In this document: positions 50,370 through 62,935 of the stretch, in pieces
Numbering within the stretch: position 1 is the stretch's first letter
Layout: each line of letters starts with the position of its first letter
Origin: Styela clava
Lineage: Eukaryota; Chordata; Ascidiacea; Stolidobranchia; Styelidae
Length of the DNA stretch: 64,000 nt
Direction of reading: 5' to 3'
Assembly: GCF_964204865.1 (NCBI RefSeq)
Contig: NC_135259.1
Span: forward strand, 18,610,974 to 18,674,973
Program-made: the position numbers and the translations under genes
The notes under the pieces: model-generated
Database searches by the model: none
Seen by the model: only the letters and a program-made list of their open reading frames with translations
What the model was told of the DNA's origin: nothing

Positions 50370-50688
50370 GATAGGAAAGTACTGAAATCGCCATTGGGCT
50401 ATTCCTTGTGGAAAAGTGGAATTCGTCTAAGCATATAGAGTGAGGGAGAAGTTTTTCATTTGATATTTTAGTCACCATGGATTAATTGTGTGAAGAAACA
50501 GTAGAGGAACGAGATAGCATCTTTCAGTTACGAAGTACTAAATTCTGTCAGCGACATTTGTTTTTGTAGTATCTGTTTGACTCTAGGAAACAGAAATTAA
50601 AGATAGACTTGCTATTCCTTAATATTAAATGGATTTCATCCGAGGGAACACACAGATAGAAAGGATTCATTTTTTAAATAATAGACAG

Positions 50689-50780
50689 CGTTTCTGGGTG
50701 GGCTTGAACCACCAACCTTTCGGTACCCATCAGTATAAAAGGTAACAGCCGAACGCGGTGACCGATTGCGCCACAGAGAC
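50689..50780 (-). tRNA. tRNA-Asn (GTT) with intron, TTTT in intron
   Basis: CAGAAAC acceptor strand, intron T4 run and C13-C22, as at 44978. Confidence 0.74.
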
Positions 50781-51005
50781 CGACACGGACTATGGTTTGT
50801 TAATTTGTTTTTATAAAAGATCCGAAATGTCCACTATTTTTTGGTAATCTGCATTAAATTACATTGGTTTTAAATGATTTTCTCAACACAACAAAACACA
50901 TAATTTATAAATTTAAGAAAGAATTACATGAAGTATTTAAAATACTGACCTCGAAGACAGCATGGATATTAGTTCAGTGGAGAGAGTAGGTCATTTCTGC
51001 CGATA

Positions 51006-51077
51006 TCCCAGATGAACTAGGCGTTAATATTTCAGGCTCTCACCCATGCGGCCCGGGTTCTATTCCCGGTCTGGGAA
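51006..51077 (+). pseudogene. tRNA-Glu (CTC) decayed copy, D-stem variant
   Basis: GTTAATATTTC change. The following spacer has GCCTTATAATAAATTAATTTTTG, unlike blocks I and II, suggesting a conversion patch. Confidence 0.8.
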
Positions 51078-51433
51078 ACTCTTTATACCAAATATTTTAA
51101 ATTTTTGATTTCTTTCAGAAGGATCATTAGTGAGGTTTTATATGTCAAATCATTGATTGTTACAGTTGTAAAAGCGACAGTGACTGGGTAGGTTGTTCGT
51201 GAAGAACCATGTGGCCATTACAGTGTCAGCCTTATAATAAATTAATTTTTGATAGGAATAGTTTTTCAGTGATATTTCCAACATAAAACAAAGATATCAG
51301 CTGTATACAGAAGACAGAAGTACATGAAGTATTTCAAATAATGACGAAGAAAACTACGCGGATATTACTTCAGTAGCGCTACATTGAGGTAACACCAATT
51401 TATTAGATAATACTTCTGCCAAAGTAATCGTAT

Positions 51434-51505
51434 TCCCAGATGGTCTAGGGGTTAGGATTCCTGGCTTTCACCCAGGCGGCCCGGGTTCGATTCCCGGTCT
51501 GGGAA
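51434..51505 (+). tRNA. tRNA-Glu-TTC: tRNA-Glu (TTC)
   Basis: Consensus copy. Confidence 0.94.
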
Positions 51506-51821
51506 ACTTTTCTTCAAACAAAGATCAGGTAGGTCAGTTTTAGTTTTGAAACGTCAGAAAGATAATGGTGAAGCTTTACTCTTTAGGCTGTATTTCTCGA
51601 GTGACTAAAGAATATATTACCGTAACAAAAACTTTCCAGAATGTGATTAGTGGGGTTTAACCTGATAATTTATCGATTTAACTGTTGTAGTTGTTAAGGA
51701 GGATGATCGTAAAGATGCATGCAAATATGGGAATGTCACGAGTACAATAATATAACAGCACAACACTTTCACCTAACTTCAAGTCCGTGTCATTCTTTGA
51801 GATTAACGGTTAATAAGACAC

Positions 51822-51895
51822 TGGCCAGTACGGGGATCGAACCCGCGACATTCGCGTTATTAGCACGACGCTCTAACCAACTGAGCTAACCGGCC
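51822..51895 (-). tRNA. tRNA-Ile-AAT: tRNA-Ile (AAT)
   Basis: Consensus copy; Asn deleted from its unit. Confidence 0.92.
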
Positions 51896-52178
51896 ATATG
51901 TTCTATTGAATATACTCAGCCAATTTCATTAAGACTCTTACAGTAATTGTCTTCAAAAAGGAAGTTGTGAAATGTTATTTTTTTAACTAAGAAAGTACTT
52001 TTCTCACACGAGTCAAAAGCGCTGATAGGAAAGTACTGAAATCGCCGTTGGGCTATTCCTTGTGGAAAAGTGGAATTCGTCTAAGCATATAGAGTGAGGG
52101 AGAAGTTTTTCATTTGATATTTTAGTCACCATGGATTAATTGTGTGAAGAAACAGTAGAGGAACGAGATAGCATCTTT

Positions 52179-52188
52179 CAGTTTTTGG
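52179..52188. other. Deletion junction removing Asn (block III)
   Basis: Same CAG/TTTTTGG junction as at 35201. Confidence 0.85.
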
Positions 52189-52349
52189 TAATCTGCATTA
52201 AATTACATTGGTTTCAAATGATTTTCTCAACACAACAAAACACATAATTTATAAATTTAAGAAAGAATTACATGAAGTATTTAAAATACTGACCTCGAAG
52301 ACAGCATGGATATTAGTTCAGTGGAGAGAGTAGGTCATTTCTGCCGATA

Positions 52350-52421
52350 TCCCAGATGAACTAGGCGTTAGGATTTCAGGCTCTCACCCATGCGGCCCGG
52401 GTACTATTCCCGGTCTGGGAA
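52350..52421 (+). pseudogene. tRNA-Glu (CTC) decayed copy, box B variant
   Basis: GGTACTATTCC box B. Confidence 0.8.
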
Positions 52422-52720
52422 ACTCTTTATACCAAATCATTGATTGTTACAGTTGTAAAAGCGACAGTGACTGGGTAGGTTGTTCGTGAAGAACCATGTG
52501 GCCATTACAGTGTCAGCCTTATAATAAATTAATTTTTGATAGGAATAGTTTTTCAGTGATATTTCCAACATAAAACAAAGATATCAGCTGTATACAGAAG
52601 ACAGAAGTACATGAAGTATTTCAAATAATGACGAAGAAAACTACGCGGATATTACTTCAGTAGCGCTACATTGAGGTAACACCAATTTATTAGATAATAC
52701 TTCTGCCAAAGTAATCGTAT

Positions 52721-52792
52721 TCCCCGATGGTCTAGGGGTTAGGATTCCTGGCTTTCACCCAGGCGGCCCGGGTTCGATTCCCGGTCTGGGAA
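52721..52792 (+). tRNA. tRNA-Glu-TTC: tRNA-Glu (TTC), acceptor C5 variant
   Basis: C5-U68 mismatch. Confidence 0.86.
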
Positions 52793-53108
52793 ACTTTTCT
52801 TCAAACAAAGATCAGGTAGGTCAGTTTTAGTTTTGAAACGTCAGAAAGATAATGGTGAAGCTTTACTCTTTAGGCCGTATTTCTCGAGTGACTAAAGAAT
52901 ATATTACCTTAACAAAAACTTTTCAGAATGTGATTAGTGGGGTTTAACCTGATAATTTATCGATTCAACTGTTGTGGTTGTTAAGGAGGATGATCGTAAA
53001 GATGCATGCAAATATGGGAATGTCACGAGTACAATAATATAACAGCACAACACTTTCACCTAACTTCAAGTCCGTGTCATTCTTTGAGATTAACGGTTAA
53101 TAAGACAC

Positions 53109-53182
53109 TGGCCAGTACGGGGATCGAACCCGCGACATTCGCGTTATTAGCAAGACGCTCTAACCAACTGAGCTAACCGGCC
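53109..53182 (-). tRNA. tRNA-Ile (AAT), anticodon-stem variant
   Basis: U29-C41 mismatch. Confidence 0.75.
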
Positions 53183-53629
53183 ATATGTTCTATTGAATAT
53201 ACTCAGCCAATTTCATTAAGACTCTTACAGTAATTGTCTTCAAAAAGGAAGTTGTGAAATGTTATTTTTTTAACTAAGAAAGTACTTTTCTCACACGAGT
53301 CAAAAGCGCTGATAGGAAAGTACTGAAATCGCCATTGGGCTATTCCTTGTGGAAAAGTGGAATTCGTCTAAGCATATAGAGTGAGGGAGAAGTTTTTCAT
53401 TTGATATTTTAGTCACCATGGATTAATTGTGTGAAGAAACAGTAGAGGAACGAGATAGCATCTTTCAGTTACGAAGTACTAAATTCTGTCAGCGACATTT
53501 GTTTTTGTAGTATCTGTTTGACTCTAGGAAACAGAAATTAAAGATAGACTTGCTATTCCTTAATATTAAATGGATTTCATCCGAGGGAACACACAGATAG
53601 AAAGGATTCATTTTTTAAATAATAGACAG

Positions 53630-53721
53630 CGTTCCTGGGTGGGCTTGAACCACCAACCTTTCGGTACCCATCAGTATAAAAGGTAACAGCCGAACGCGCT
53701 GACCGATTGCGCCACAGAGAC
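53630..53721 (-). tRNA. tRNA-Asn (GTT) with intron, TTTT in intron
   Basis: As at 47919: intron T4 run and C3-A70 mismatch, normal D stem. Last copy with the intron T4. Confidence 0.76.
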
Positions 53722-53945
53722 CGACACGGACTATGGTTTGTTAGTTTGTTTTTATAAAAGATTCGGAATGTCCAATATTTTTTGGTAATCTGCATTAAAT
53801 TACATTGGTTTCAAATGATTTTCTCAACACAACAAAACAAATAATTTATAAATTTAAAAAGAATTACATGAAGTATTTAAAATACTGACCTCGAAGACAG
53901 CATGGATATTAGTTCAGTGGAGAGAGTAGGTCATTTCTGCCGATA

Positions 53946-54017
53946 TCCCAGATGAACTAGGCGTTAGGATTTCAGGCTCTCACCCATGCGGCCCGGGTTC
54001 TATTCCCGGTCTGGGAA
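53946..54017 (+). pseudogene. tRNA-Glu (CTC) decayed copy
   Basis: Consensus for the decayed locus; last locus of block III. Confidence 0.8.
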
Positions 54018-54316
54018 ACTCTTTATACCAAATCATTGATTGTTACAGTTGTAAAAGCGACAGTGACTGGGTAGGTTGTTCGTGAAGAACCATGTGGCCA
54101 TTACAGTGTCAGCCTTATAATAAATTAATTTTTGATAGGAATAGTTTTTCAGTGATATTTCCAACATAAAACAAAGATATCAGCTGTATACAGAAGACAG
54201 AAGTACATGAAGTATTTCAAATAATGACGAAGAAAACTACGCGGATATTACTTCAGTAGCGCTACATTGAGGTAACACCAATTTATTAGATAATACTTCT
54301 GCCAAAGTAATCGTAT

Positions 54317-54388
54317 TCCCAGATGGTCTAGGGGTTAGGATTCCTGGCTTTCACCCAGGCGGCCCGGGTTCGATTCCCGGTCTGGGAA
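54317..54388 (+). tRNA. tRNA-Glu-TTC: tRNA-Glu (TTC)
   Basis: Consensus copy. The site used by the LINE elsewhere is empty here (GACTAAAGAATATATT). Confidence 0.94.
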
Positions 54389-54704
54389 ACTTTTCTTCAA
54401 ACAAAGATCAGGTAGGTCAGTTTTAGTTTTGAAACGTCAGAAAGATAATGGTGAAGCTTTACTCTTTAGGCTGTATTTCTCGAGTGACTAAAGAATATAT
54501 TACCGTAACAAAAACTTTCCAGAATGTGATTAGTGGGGTTTAACCTGATAATTTATCGATTTAACTGTTGTAGTTGTTAAGGAGGATGATCGTAAAGATG
54601 CATGCAAATATGGGAATGTCACGAGTACAATAATATAACAGCACAACACTTTCACCTAACTTCAAGTCCGTGTCATTCTTTGAGATTAACGGTTAATAAG
54701 ACAC

Positions 54705-54778
54705 TGGCCAGTACGGGGATCGAACCCGCGACATTCGCGTTATTAGCACGACGCTCTAACCAACTGAGCTAACCGGCC
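54705..54778 (-). tRNA. tRNA-Ile-AAT: tRNA-Ile (AAT)
   Basis: Consensus copy. Confidence 0.92.
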
Positions 54779-55225
54779 ATATGTTCTATTGAATATACTC
54801 AGCCAATTTCATTAAGACTCTTACAGTAATTGTCTTCAAAAAGGAAGTTGTGAAATGTTATTTTTTTAACTAAGAAAGTACTTTTCTCACACGAGTCAAA
54901 AGCGCTGATAGGAAAGTACTGAAATCGCCGTTGGGCTATTCCTTGTGGAAAAGTGGAATTCGTCTAAGCATATAGAGTGAGGGAGAAGTTTTTCATTTGA
55001 TATTTTAGTCACCATGGATTAATTGTGTGAAGAAACAGTAGAGGAACGAGATAGCATCTTTCAGTTACGAAGTACTAAATTCTATCAGCGACATTTGTTT
55101 TTGTAGTATCTGTTTGACTCTAGGAAACATAAATTAAAGATAGACTTGCTATTCCTTAATATTAAATGGATTTCATCCGAGGGAACACACAGATAGAAAG
55201 GATTCATTTTTTAAATAATAGACAG

Positions 55226-55317
55226 CGTCCCTGGGTGGGCTTGAACCACCAACCTTTCGGTACCCATCAGTATAAGAGGTAACAGCCAAACGCGCTGACC
55301 GATTGCGCCACAGAGAC
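55226..55317 (-). tRNA. tRNA-Asn-GTT: tRNA-Asn (GTT) with intron
   Basis: One anticodon-stem change (TTTGG/CCGAA) gives a tolerable U-G pair. The intron is at 55262-55279. Confidence 0.86.
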
Positions 55318-55541
55318 CGACACGGACTATGGTTTGTTAATTTGTTTTTATAAAAGATTCGAAATGTCCAATATTTTTTGGTAATCTGCATTAAATTACA
55401 TTGGTTTCAAATGATTTTCTCAACACAACAAAACACATAATTTAAAATTTAAGAAAGAATTACATGAAGTATTTAAAATACTGACCTCGAAGACAGCATG
55501 GATATTAGTTCAGTGGAGAGAGTAGGTCATTTCTGCCGATA

Positions 55542-55613
55542 TCCCAGATGAACTAGGCGTTAGGATTTCAGGCTCTCACCCATGCGGCCCGGGTTCTATT
55601 CCCGGTCTGGGAA
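55542..55613 (+). pseudogene. tRNA-Glu (CTC) decayed copy
   Basis: Consensus for the decayed locus. Confidence 0.8.
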
Positions 55614-55912
55614 ACTCTTTATACCAAATCATTGATTGTTACAGTTGTAAAAGCGGCAGTGACTGGGTAGGTTGTTCGTGAAGAACCATGTGGCCATTAC
55701 AGTGTCAGCCTTATAATAAATTAATTTTTGATAGGAATAGTTTTTCAGTGATATTTCCAACATAAAACAAAGATATCAGCTGTATACAGAAGACAGAAGT
55801 ACATGAAGTATTTCAAATAATGACGAAGAAAACTACGCGGATATTACTTCAGTAGCGCTACATTGAGGTAACACCAATTTATTAGATAATACTTCTGCCA
55901 AAGTAATCGTAT

Positions 55913-55984
55913 TCCCCGATGGTCTAGGGGTTAGGATTCCTGGCTTTCACCCAGGCGGCCCGGGTTCGATTCCCGGTCTGGGAA
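55913..55984 (+). tRNA. tRNA-Glu-TTC: tRNA-Glu (TTC), acceptor C5 variant
   Basis: C5-U68 mismatch. Confidence 0.86.
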
Positions 55985-56300
55985 ACTTTTCTTCAAACAA
56001 AGATCAGGTAGGTCAGTTTTAGTTTTGAAACGTCAGAAAGATAATGGTGAAGCTTTACTCTTTAGGCTGTATTTCTCGAGTGACTAAAGAATATATTACC
56101 TTAACAAAAACTTTCCAGAATGTGATTAGTGGGGTTTAACCTGATAATTTATCGATTTAACTGTTGTAGTTGTTAAGGAGGATGATCGTAAAGATGCATG
56201 CAAATATGGGAATGTCACGAGTACAATAATATAACAGCACAACACTTTCACCTAACTTCAAGTCCGTGTCATTCTTTGAGATTAACGGTTAATAAGACAC

Positions 56301-56374
56301 TGGCCAGTACGGGGATCGAACCCGCGACATTCGCGTTATTATCACGACGCTCTAACCAACTGAGCTAACCGGCC
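56301..56374 (-). tRNA. tRNA-Ile-AAT: tRNA-Ile (AAT), loop position 32 variant
   Basis: Loop reads ATAATAA for CTAATAA: base 32 is A, the anticodon AAT is unchanged. Confidence 0.85.
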
Positions 56375-56821
56375 ATATGTTCCATTGAATATACTCAGCC
56401 AATTTCATTAAGACTCTTACAGTAATTGTCTTCAAAAAGGAAGTTGTGAAATGTTATTTTTTTAACTAAGAAAGTACTTTTCTCACACGAGTCAAAAGCG
56501 CTGATAGGAAAGTACTGAAATCGCCGTTGGGCTATTCCTTGTGGAAAAGTGGAATTCGTCTAAGCATATAGAGTGAGGGAGAAGTTTTTCATTTGATATT
56601 TTAGTCACCATGGATTAATTGTGTGAAGAAACAGTAGAGGAACGAGATAGCATCTTTCAGTTACGAAGTACTAAATTCTATCAGCGACATTTGTTTTTGT
56701 AGTATCTGTTTGACTCTAGGAAACAGAAATTAAAGATAGACTTGCTATTCCTTAATATTAAATGGATTTCATCCGAGGGAACACACAGATAGAAAGGATT
56801 CATTTTTTAAATAATAGACAG

Positions 56822-56913
56822 CGTCCCTGGGTGGGCTTGAACCACCAACCTTTCGGTACCCATCAGTATAAGAGGTAACAGCCGAACGCGCTGACCGATT
56901 GCGCCACAGAGAC
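56822..56913 (-). tRNA. tRNA-Asn-GTT: tRNA-Asn (GTT) with intron
   Basis: Consensus copy. The intron is at 56858-56875. Confidence 0.88.
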
Positions 56914-57138
56914 CGACACGGACTATGGTTTGTTAATTTGTTTTTATAAAAGATTCGAAATGTCCAATATTTTTTGGTAATCTGCATTAAATTACATTGG
57001 TTTCAAATGATTTTCTCAACACAACAAAACACATAATTTATAAATTTAAGAAAGAATTACATGAAGTATTTAAAATACTGACCTCGAAGACAGCATGGAT
57101 ATTAGTTCAGTGGAGAGAGTAGGTCATTTCTGCCGATA

Positions 57139-57210
57139 TCCCAGATGAACTAGGCGTTAGGATTTCAGGCTCTCACCCATGCGGCCCGGGTTCTATTCCC
57201 GGTCTGGGAA
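57139..57210 (+). pseudogene. tRNA-Glu (CTC) decayed copy
   Basis: Consensus for the decayed locus. Confidence 0.8.
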
Positions 57211-57509
57211 ACTCTTTATACCAAATCATTGATTGTTACAGTTGTAAAAGCGACAGTGACTGGGTAGGTTGTTCGTGAAGAACCATGTGGCCATTACAGT
57301 GTCAGCCTTATAATAAATTAATTTTTGATAGGAATAGTTTTTCAGTGATATTTCCAACATAAAACAAAGATATCAGCTGTATACAGAAGACAGAAGTACA
57401 TGAAGTATTTCAAATAATGACGAAGAAAACTACGCGGATATTACTTCAGTAGCGCTACATTGAGGTAACACCAATTTATTAGATAATACTTCTGCCAAAG
57501 TAATCGTAT

Positions 57510-57581
57510 TCCCCGATGGTCTAGGGGTTAGGATTCCTGGCTTTCACCCAGGCGGCCCGGGTTCGATTCCCGGTCTGGGAA
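57510..57581 (+). tRNA. tRNA-Glu-TTC: tRNA-Glu (TTC), acceptor C5 variant
   Basis: C5-U68 mismatch; last copy with it. Confidence 0.86.
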
Positions 57582-57897
57582 ACTTTTCTTCAAACAAAGA
57601 TCAGGTAGGTCAGTTTTAGTTTTGAAACGTCAGAAAGATAATGGTGAAGCTTTACTCTTTAGGCTGTATTTGTCGAGTGACTAAAGAATATATTACCTTA
57701 ACAAAAACTTTCCAGAATGTGATTAGTGGGGTTTAACCTGATAATTTATCGATTTAACTGTTGTAGTTGTTAAGGAGGATGATCGTAAAGATGCATGCAA
57801 ATATGGGAATGTCACGAGTACAATAATATAACAGCACAACACTTTCACCTAACTTCAAGTCCGTGTCATTCTTTGAGATTAACGGTTAATAAGACAC

Positions 57898-57971
57898 TGG
57901 CCAGTACGGGGATCGAACCCGCGACGTTCGCGTTATTAGCACGACGCTCTAACCAACTGAGCTAACCGGCC
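57898..57971 (-). tRNA. tRNA-Ile-AAT: tRNA-Ile (AAT)
   Basis: One change outside the anticodon (GACGTTCG on the plus strand) between anticodon and T stems; otherwise normal. Confidence 0.9.
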
Positions 57972-58418
57972 ATATGTTCTATTGAATATACTCAGCCAAT
58001 TTCATTAAGACTCTTACAGTAATTGTCTTCAAAAAGGAAGTTGTGAAATGTTATTTTTTTAACTTAGAAAGTACTTTTCTCACACGAGTCAAAAGCGCTG
58101 ATAGGAAAGTACTGAAATCGCCGTTGGGCTATTCCTTGTGGAAAAGTGGAATTCGTCTAAGCATATAGAGTGAGGGAGAAGTTTTTCATTTGGTATTTTA
58201 GTCACCATGGATTAATTGTGTGAAGAAACAGTAGAGGAACGAGATAGCATCTTTCAGTTACGAAGTACTAAATTCTGTCAGCGACATTTGTTTTTGTAGT
58301 ATCTGTTTGACTCTAGGAAACAGAAATTAAAGATAGACTTGCTATTCCTTAATATTAAATGGATTTCATCCGAGGGAACACACAGATAGAAAGGATTCAT
58401 TTTTTAAATATTAGACGG

Positions 58419-58510
58419 CGTCCCTGGGTGGGCTTGAACCACCAACCTTTCGGTACCCATCGGTATAAGAGGTAACAGCCGAACGCGCTGACCGATTGCG
58501 CCACAGAGAC
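58419..58510 (-). tRNA. tRNA-Asn-GTT: tRNA-Asn (GTT) with intron
   Basis: Mature part is consensus; the intron (58455-58472) has one change (ATACCGATGG). Confidence 0.88.
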
Positions 58511-58735
58511 CGACACGGACTATGGTTTGTTAATTTGTTTTTATAAAAGATTCGAAATGTCCAATATTTTTTGGTAATCTGCATTAAATTACATTGGTTT
58601 CAAATGATTTTCTCAACACAACAAAACACATAATTTATAAATTTAAGAAAGAATTACATGAAGTATTTAAAATACTGACCTCGAAGACAGCATGGATATT
58701 AGTTCAGTGGAGAGAGTAGGTCATTTCTGCCGATA

Positions 58736-58807
58736 TCCCAGATGAACTAGGCGTTAGGATTTCAGGCTCTCACCCAAGCGGCCCGGGTTCTATTCCCGGT
58801 CTGGGAA
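58736..58807 (+). pseudogene. tRNA-Glu (CTC) decayed copy
   Basis: One extra change in the 3' anticodon-stem strand (CCAAG for CCATG). Confidence 0.8.
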
Positions 58808-59163
58808 ACTCTTTATACCAAATATTTTAAATTTTTGATTTCTTTCAGAAGGATCATTAGTGAGGTTTTATATGTCAAATCATTGATTGTTACAGTTGTA
58901 AAAGCGACAGTGGCTTGGTAGGTTGTTCGTGAAGAACCATGTGGCCATTACAGTGTCAGCCTTATAATAAATTAATTTTGGATAGGAATAGTTTTTCAGT
59001 GATATTTCCAACATAAAACAAAGATATCAGCTGTATACAGAAGACAGAAGTACATGAAGTATTTCAAATAATGACGAAGAAAACTACGCGGATATTACTT
59101 CAGTAGCGCTACATTGAGGTAACACCAAATTATTAGATAATACTTCTGCCAAAGTAATCGTAT

Positions 59164-59235
59164 TCCCAGATGGTCTAGGGGTTAGGATTCCTGGCTTTCA
59201 CCCAGGCGGCCCGGGTTCGATTCCCGGTCTGGGAA
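59164..59235 (+). tRNA. tRNA-Glu-TTC: tRNA-Glu (TTC)
   Basis: Consensus copy. Confidence 0.94.
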
Positions 59236-59551
59236 ACTTTTCTTCAAACAAAGATCAGGTAGGTCAGTTTTAGTTTTGAAACGTCAGAAAGATAATGGTG
59301 AAGCTTTACTCTTTAGGCTGTATTTCTCGAGTGACTAAAGAATATATTACCTTAACAAAAACTTTCCAGAATGTGATTAGTGGGGTTTAACCTGATAATT
59401 TATCGATTTAACTGTTGTAGTTGTTAAGGAGGATGATCGTGAAGATGCATGCAAATATGGGAATGTCACGAGTACAATAATATAACAGCACAACACTTTC
59501 ACCTAACTTCAAGTCCGTGTCATTCTTTGAGATTAACGGTTAATAAGACAC

Positions 59552-59625
59552 TGGCCAGTACGGGGATCGAACCCGCGACATTCGCGTTATTAGCAAGACG
59601 CTCTAACCAACTGAGCTAACCGGCC
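59552..59625 (-). tRNA. tRNA-Ile (AAT), anticodon-stem variant
   Basis: U29-C41 mismatch, the only copy of this variant outside the LINE blocks. Confidence 0.75.
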
Positions 59626-60072
59626 ATATGTTCTATTGAATATACTCAGCCAATTTCATTAAGACTCTTACAGTAATTGTCTTCAAAAAGGAAGTTGTGA
59701 AATGTTATTTTTTTAACTAAGAAAGTACTTTTCTCACACGAGTCAAAAGCGCTGATAGGAAAGTACTGAAATCGCCGTTGGGCTATTCCTTGTGGAAAAG
59801 TGGAATTCGTCTAAGCATATAGAGTGAGGGAGAAGTTTTTCATTTGATATTTTAGTCACCATGGATTAATTGTGTGAAGAAACAGTAGAGGAACGAGATA
59901 GCATCTTTCAGTTACGAAGTACTAAATTCTGTCAGCGACATTTGTTTTTGTAGTATCTGTTTGACTCTAGGAAACAGAAATTAAAGATAGACTTGCTATT
60001 CCTTAATATTAAATGGATTTCATCCGAGGGAACACACAGATAGAAAGGATTCATTTTTTAAATAATAGACAG

Positions 60073-60164
60073 CGTCCCTGGGTGGGCTTGAACCACCAAC
60101 CTTTCGGTACCCATCAGTATAAGAGGTAACAGCCGAACACGCTGACCGATTGCGCCACAGAGAC
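60073..60164 (-). tRNA. tRNA-Asn-GTT: tRNA-Asn (GTT) with intron
   Basis: D-stem base 25 change gives a G10-U25 pair; otherwise consensus. The intron is at 60109-60126. Confidence 0.86.
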
Positions 60165-60389
60165 CGACACGGACTATGGTTTGTTAATTTGTTTTTATAA
60201 AAGATTCGAAATGTCCAATATTTTTTGGTAATCTGCATTAAATTACATTGGTTTTAAATGATTTTCTCAACACAACAAAACACATAATTTATAAATTTAA
60301 GAAAGAATTACATGCAGTATTTAAAATACTGACCTCGAAGACAGCATGGATATTAGTTCAGTGGAGAGAGTAGGTCATTTCTGCCGATA

Positions 60390-60461
60390 TCCCAGATGAA
60401 CTAGGCGTTAGGATTTCAGGCTCTCACCCATGCGGCCCGGGTTCTATTCCCGGTCTGGGAA
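60390..60461 (+). pseudogene. tRNA-Glu (CTC) decayed copy
   Basis: Consensus for the decayed locus. Confidence 0.8.
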
Positions 60462-60817
60462 ACTCTTTATACCAAATATTTTAAATTTTTGATTTCTTTC
60501 AGAAGGATCATTAGTGAGGTTTTATATGTCAAATCATTGATTGTTACAGTTGTAAAAGCGACAGTGACTGGGTAGGTTGTTCGTGAAGAACCATGTGGCC
60601 ATTACAGTGTCAGCCTAATAATAAATTAATTTTGGATAGGAATAGTTTTTCAGTGATATTTCCAACATAAAACAAAGATATCAGCTGTATACAGAAGACA
60701 GAAGTACATGAAGTATTTCAAATAATGACGAAGAAAACTACGCGGATATTACTTCAGTAGCGCTACATTGAGGTAACACCAATTTATTAGATAATACTTC
60801 TGCCAAAGTAATCGTAT

Positions 60818-60889
60818 TCCCAGATGGTCTAGGGGTTAGGATTCCTGGCTTTCACCCAGGCGGCCCGGGTTCGATTCCCGGTCTGGGAA
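60818..60889 (+). tRNA. tRNA-Glu-TTC: tRNA-Glu (TTC)
   Basis: Consensus copy. Confidence 0.94.
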
Positions 60890-61205
60890 ACTTTTCTTCA
60901 AACAAAGATCAGGTAGGTCAGTTTTAGTTTTGAAACGTCAGAAAGATAATGGTGAAGCTTTACTCTTTAGGCTGTATTTCTCGAGTGACTAAAGAATATA
61001 TTACCTTAACAAAAACTTTCCAGAATGTGATTAGTGGGGTTTAACCTGATAATTTATCGATTTAACTGTTGTAGTTGTTAAGGAGGATGTTCGTAAAGAT
61101 GCATGCAAATATGGGAATGTCACGAGTACAATAATATAACAGCACAACACTTTCACCTAACTTCAAGTCCGTGTCATTCTTTGAGATTAACGGTTAATAA
61201 GACAC

Positions 61206-61279
61206 TGGCCAGTACGGGGATCGAACCCGCGACATTCGCGTTATTAGCACGACGCTCTAACCAACTGAGCTAACCGGCC
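61206..61279 (-). tRNA. tRNA-Ile-AAT: tRNA-Ile (AAT)
   Basis: Consensus copy. Confidence 0.92.
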
Positions 61280-61728
61280 ATATGTTCTATTGAATATACT
61301 CAGCCAATTTCATTAAGACTCTTACAGTAATTGTCTTCAAAAAGGAAGTTGTGAAATGTTATTTTTTTAACTAAGAAAGTACTTTTCTCACACGAGTCAA
61401 AATCGCGCTGATAGGAAAGTACTGAAATCGCCGTTGGGCTATTCCTTGTGGAAAAGTGGAATTCGTCTAAGCATATAGAGTGAGGGAGAAGTTTTTCATT
61501 TGTTATTTTAGTCACCATGGATTAATTGTGTGAAGAAACAGTAGAGGAACGAAATAGCATCTTTCAGTTACGAAGTACTAAATTCTATCAGCGACATCTG
61601 TTTTTGTAGTATCTGTTTGACTCTAGGAAACATAAATTAAAGATAGACTTGCTATTCCTTAATATTAAATGGATTTCATCCGAGGGAACACACAGATAGA
61701 AAGGATTCATTTTTTAAATAATAGACAG

Positions 61729-61820
61729 CGTCCCTGGGTGGGCTTGAACCACCAACCTTTCGGTACCCATCAGTATAAGAGGTAACAGCCGAACGCGCTG
61801 ACCGATTGCGCCACAGAGAC
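61729..61820 (-). tRNA. tRNA-Asn-GTT: tRNA-Asn (GTT) with intron
   Basis: Consensus copy. The intron is at 61765-61782. Confidence 0.88.
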
Positions 61821-62045
61821 CGACACGGACTATGGTTTGTTAATTTGTTTTTATAAAAGATTCGAAATGTCCAATATTTTTTGGTAATCTGCATTAAATT
61901 ACATTGGTTTCAAATGATTTTCTCAACACAACAAAACACATAATTTATAAATTTAAGAAAGAATTACATGAAGTATTTAAAATACTGACCTCGAAGATAG
62001 CATGGATATTAGTTCAGTGGAGAGAGTAGGTCATTTCTGCCGATA

Positions 62046-62117
62046 TCCCAGATGAACTAGGCGTTAGGATTTCAGGCTCTCACCCATGCGGCCCGGGTTC
62101 TATTCCCGGTCTGGGAA
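62046..62117 (+). pseudogene. tRNA-Glu (CTC) decayed copy
   Basis: Consensus for the decayed locus. Confidence 0.8.
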
Positions 62118-62473
62118 ACTCTTTATACCAAATATTTTAAATTTTTGATTTCTTTCAGAAGGATCATTAGTGAGGTTTTATATGTCAAATCATTGATTGT
62201 TACAGTTGTAAAAGCGACAGTGACTGGGTAGGTTGTTCGTGAAGAACCATTTGGCCATTACAGTGTCAGCCTAATAATAAATTAATTTTGGATAGGAATA
62301 GTTTTTCAGTGATATTTCCAACATAAAACAAAGATATCAGCTGTATACAGAAGACAGAAGTACATGAAGTATTTCAAATAATGACGAAGAAAACTACGCG
62401 GATATTACTTCAGTAGCGCTACATTGAGGTAACACCAATTTATTAGATAATACTTCTGCCAAAGTAATCGTAT

Positions 62474-62545
62474 TCCCAGATGGTCTAGGGGTTAGGATTC
62501 CTGGCTTTCACCCAGGCGGCCCGGGTTCGATTCCCGGTCTGGGAA
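62474..62545 (+). tRNA. tRNA-Glu-TTC: tRNA-Glu (TTC)
   Basis: Consensus copy. Confidence 0.94.
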
Positions 62546-62861
62546 ACTTTTCTTCAAACAAAGATCAGGTAGGTCAGTTTTAGTTTTGAAACGTCAGAAA
62601 GATAATGGTGAAGCTTTACTCTTTAGGCTGTATTTCTCGAGTGACTAAAGAATATATTACCTTAACAAAAACTTTCCAGAATGTGATTAGTGGGGTTTAA
62701 CCTGATAATTTATCGATTTAACTGTTGTAGTTGTTAAGGAGGATGATCGTAAAGATGCATGCAAATATGGGAATGTCACGAGTACAATAATATAACAGCA
62801 CAACACTTTCACCTAACTTCAAGTCCGTGTCATTCTTTGAGATTAACGGTTAATAAGACAC

Positions 62862-62935
62862 TGGCCAGTACGGGGATCGAACCCGCGACATTCGCGTTAT
62901 TAGCACGACGCTCTAACCAACTGAGCTAACCGGCC
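62862..62935 (-). tRNA. tRNA-Ile-AAT: tRNA-Ile (AAT)
   Basis: Consensus copy. The following spacer shares an extra TC (AAAATCGCGCTG) with the unit at 61206. Confidence 0.92.

Larger units (their letters stand above)
48323..54029. repeat. Block III (LINE III remnant plus downstream array)
   Basis: Repeats the Ile-to-Glu-CTC series of blocks I and II, including both deletion junctions, with offset 5,710-5,711 from block II. It ends in ordinary array after the Glu-CTC copy at 53946. Confidence 0.85.
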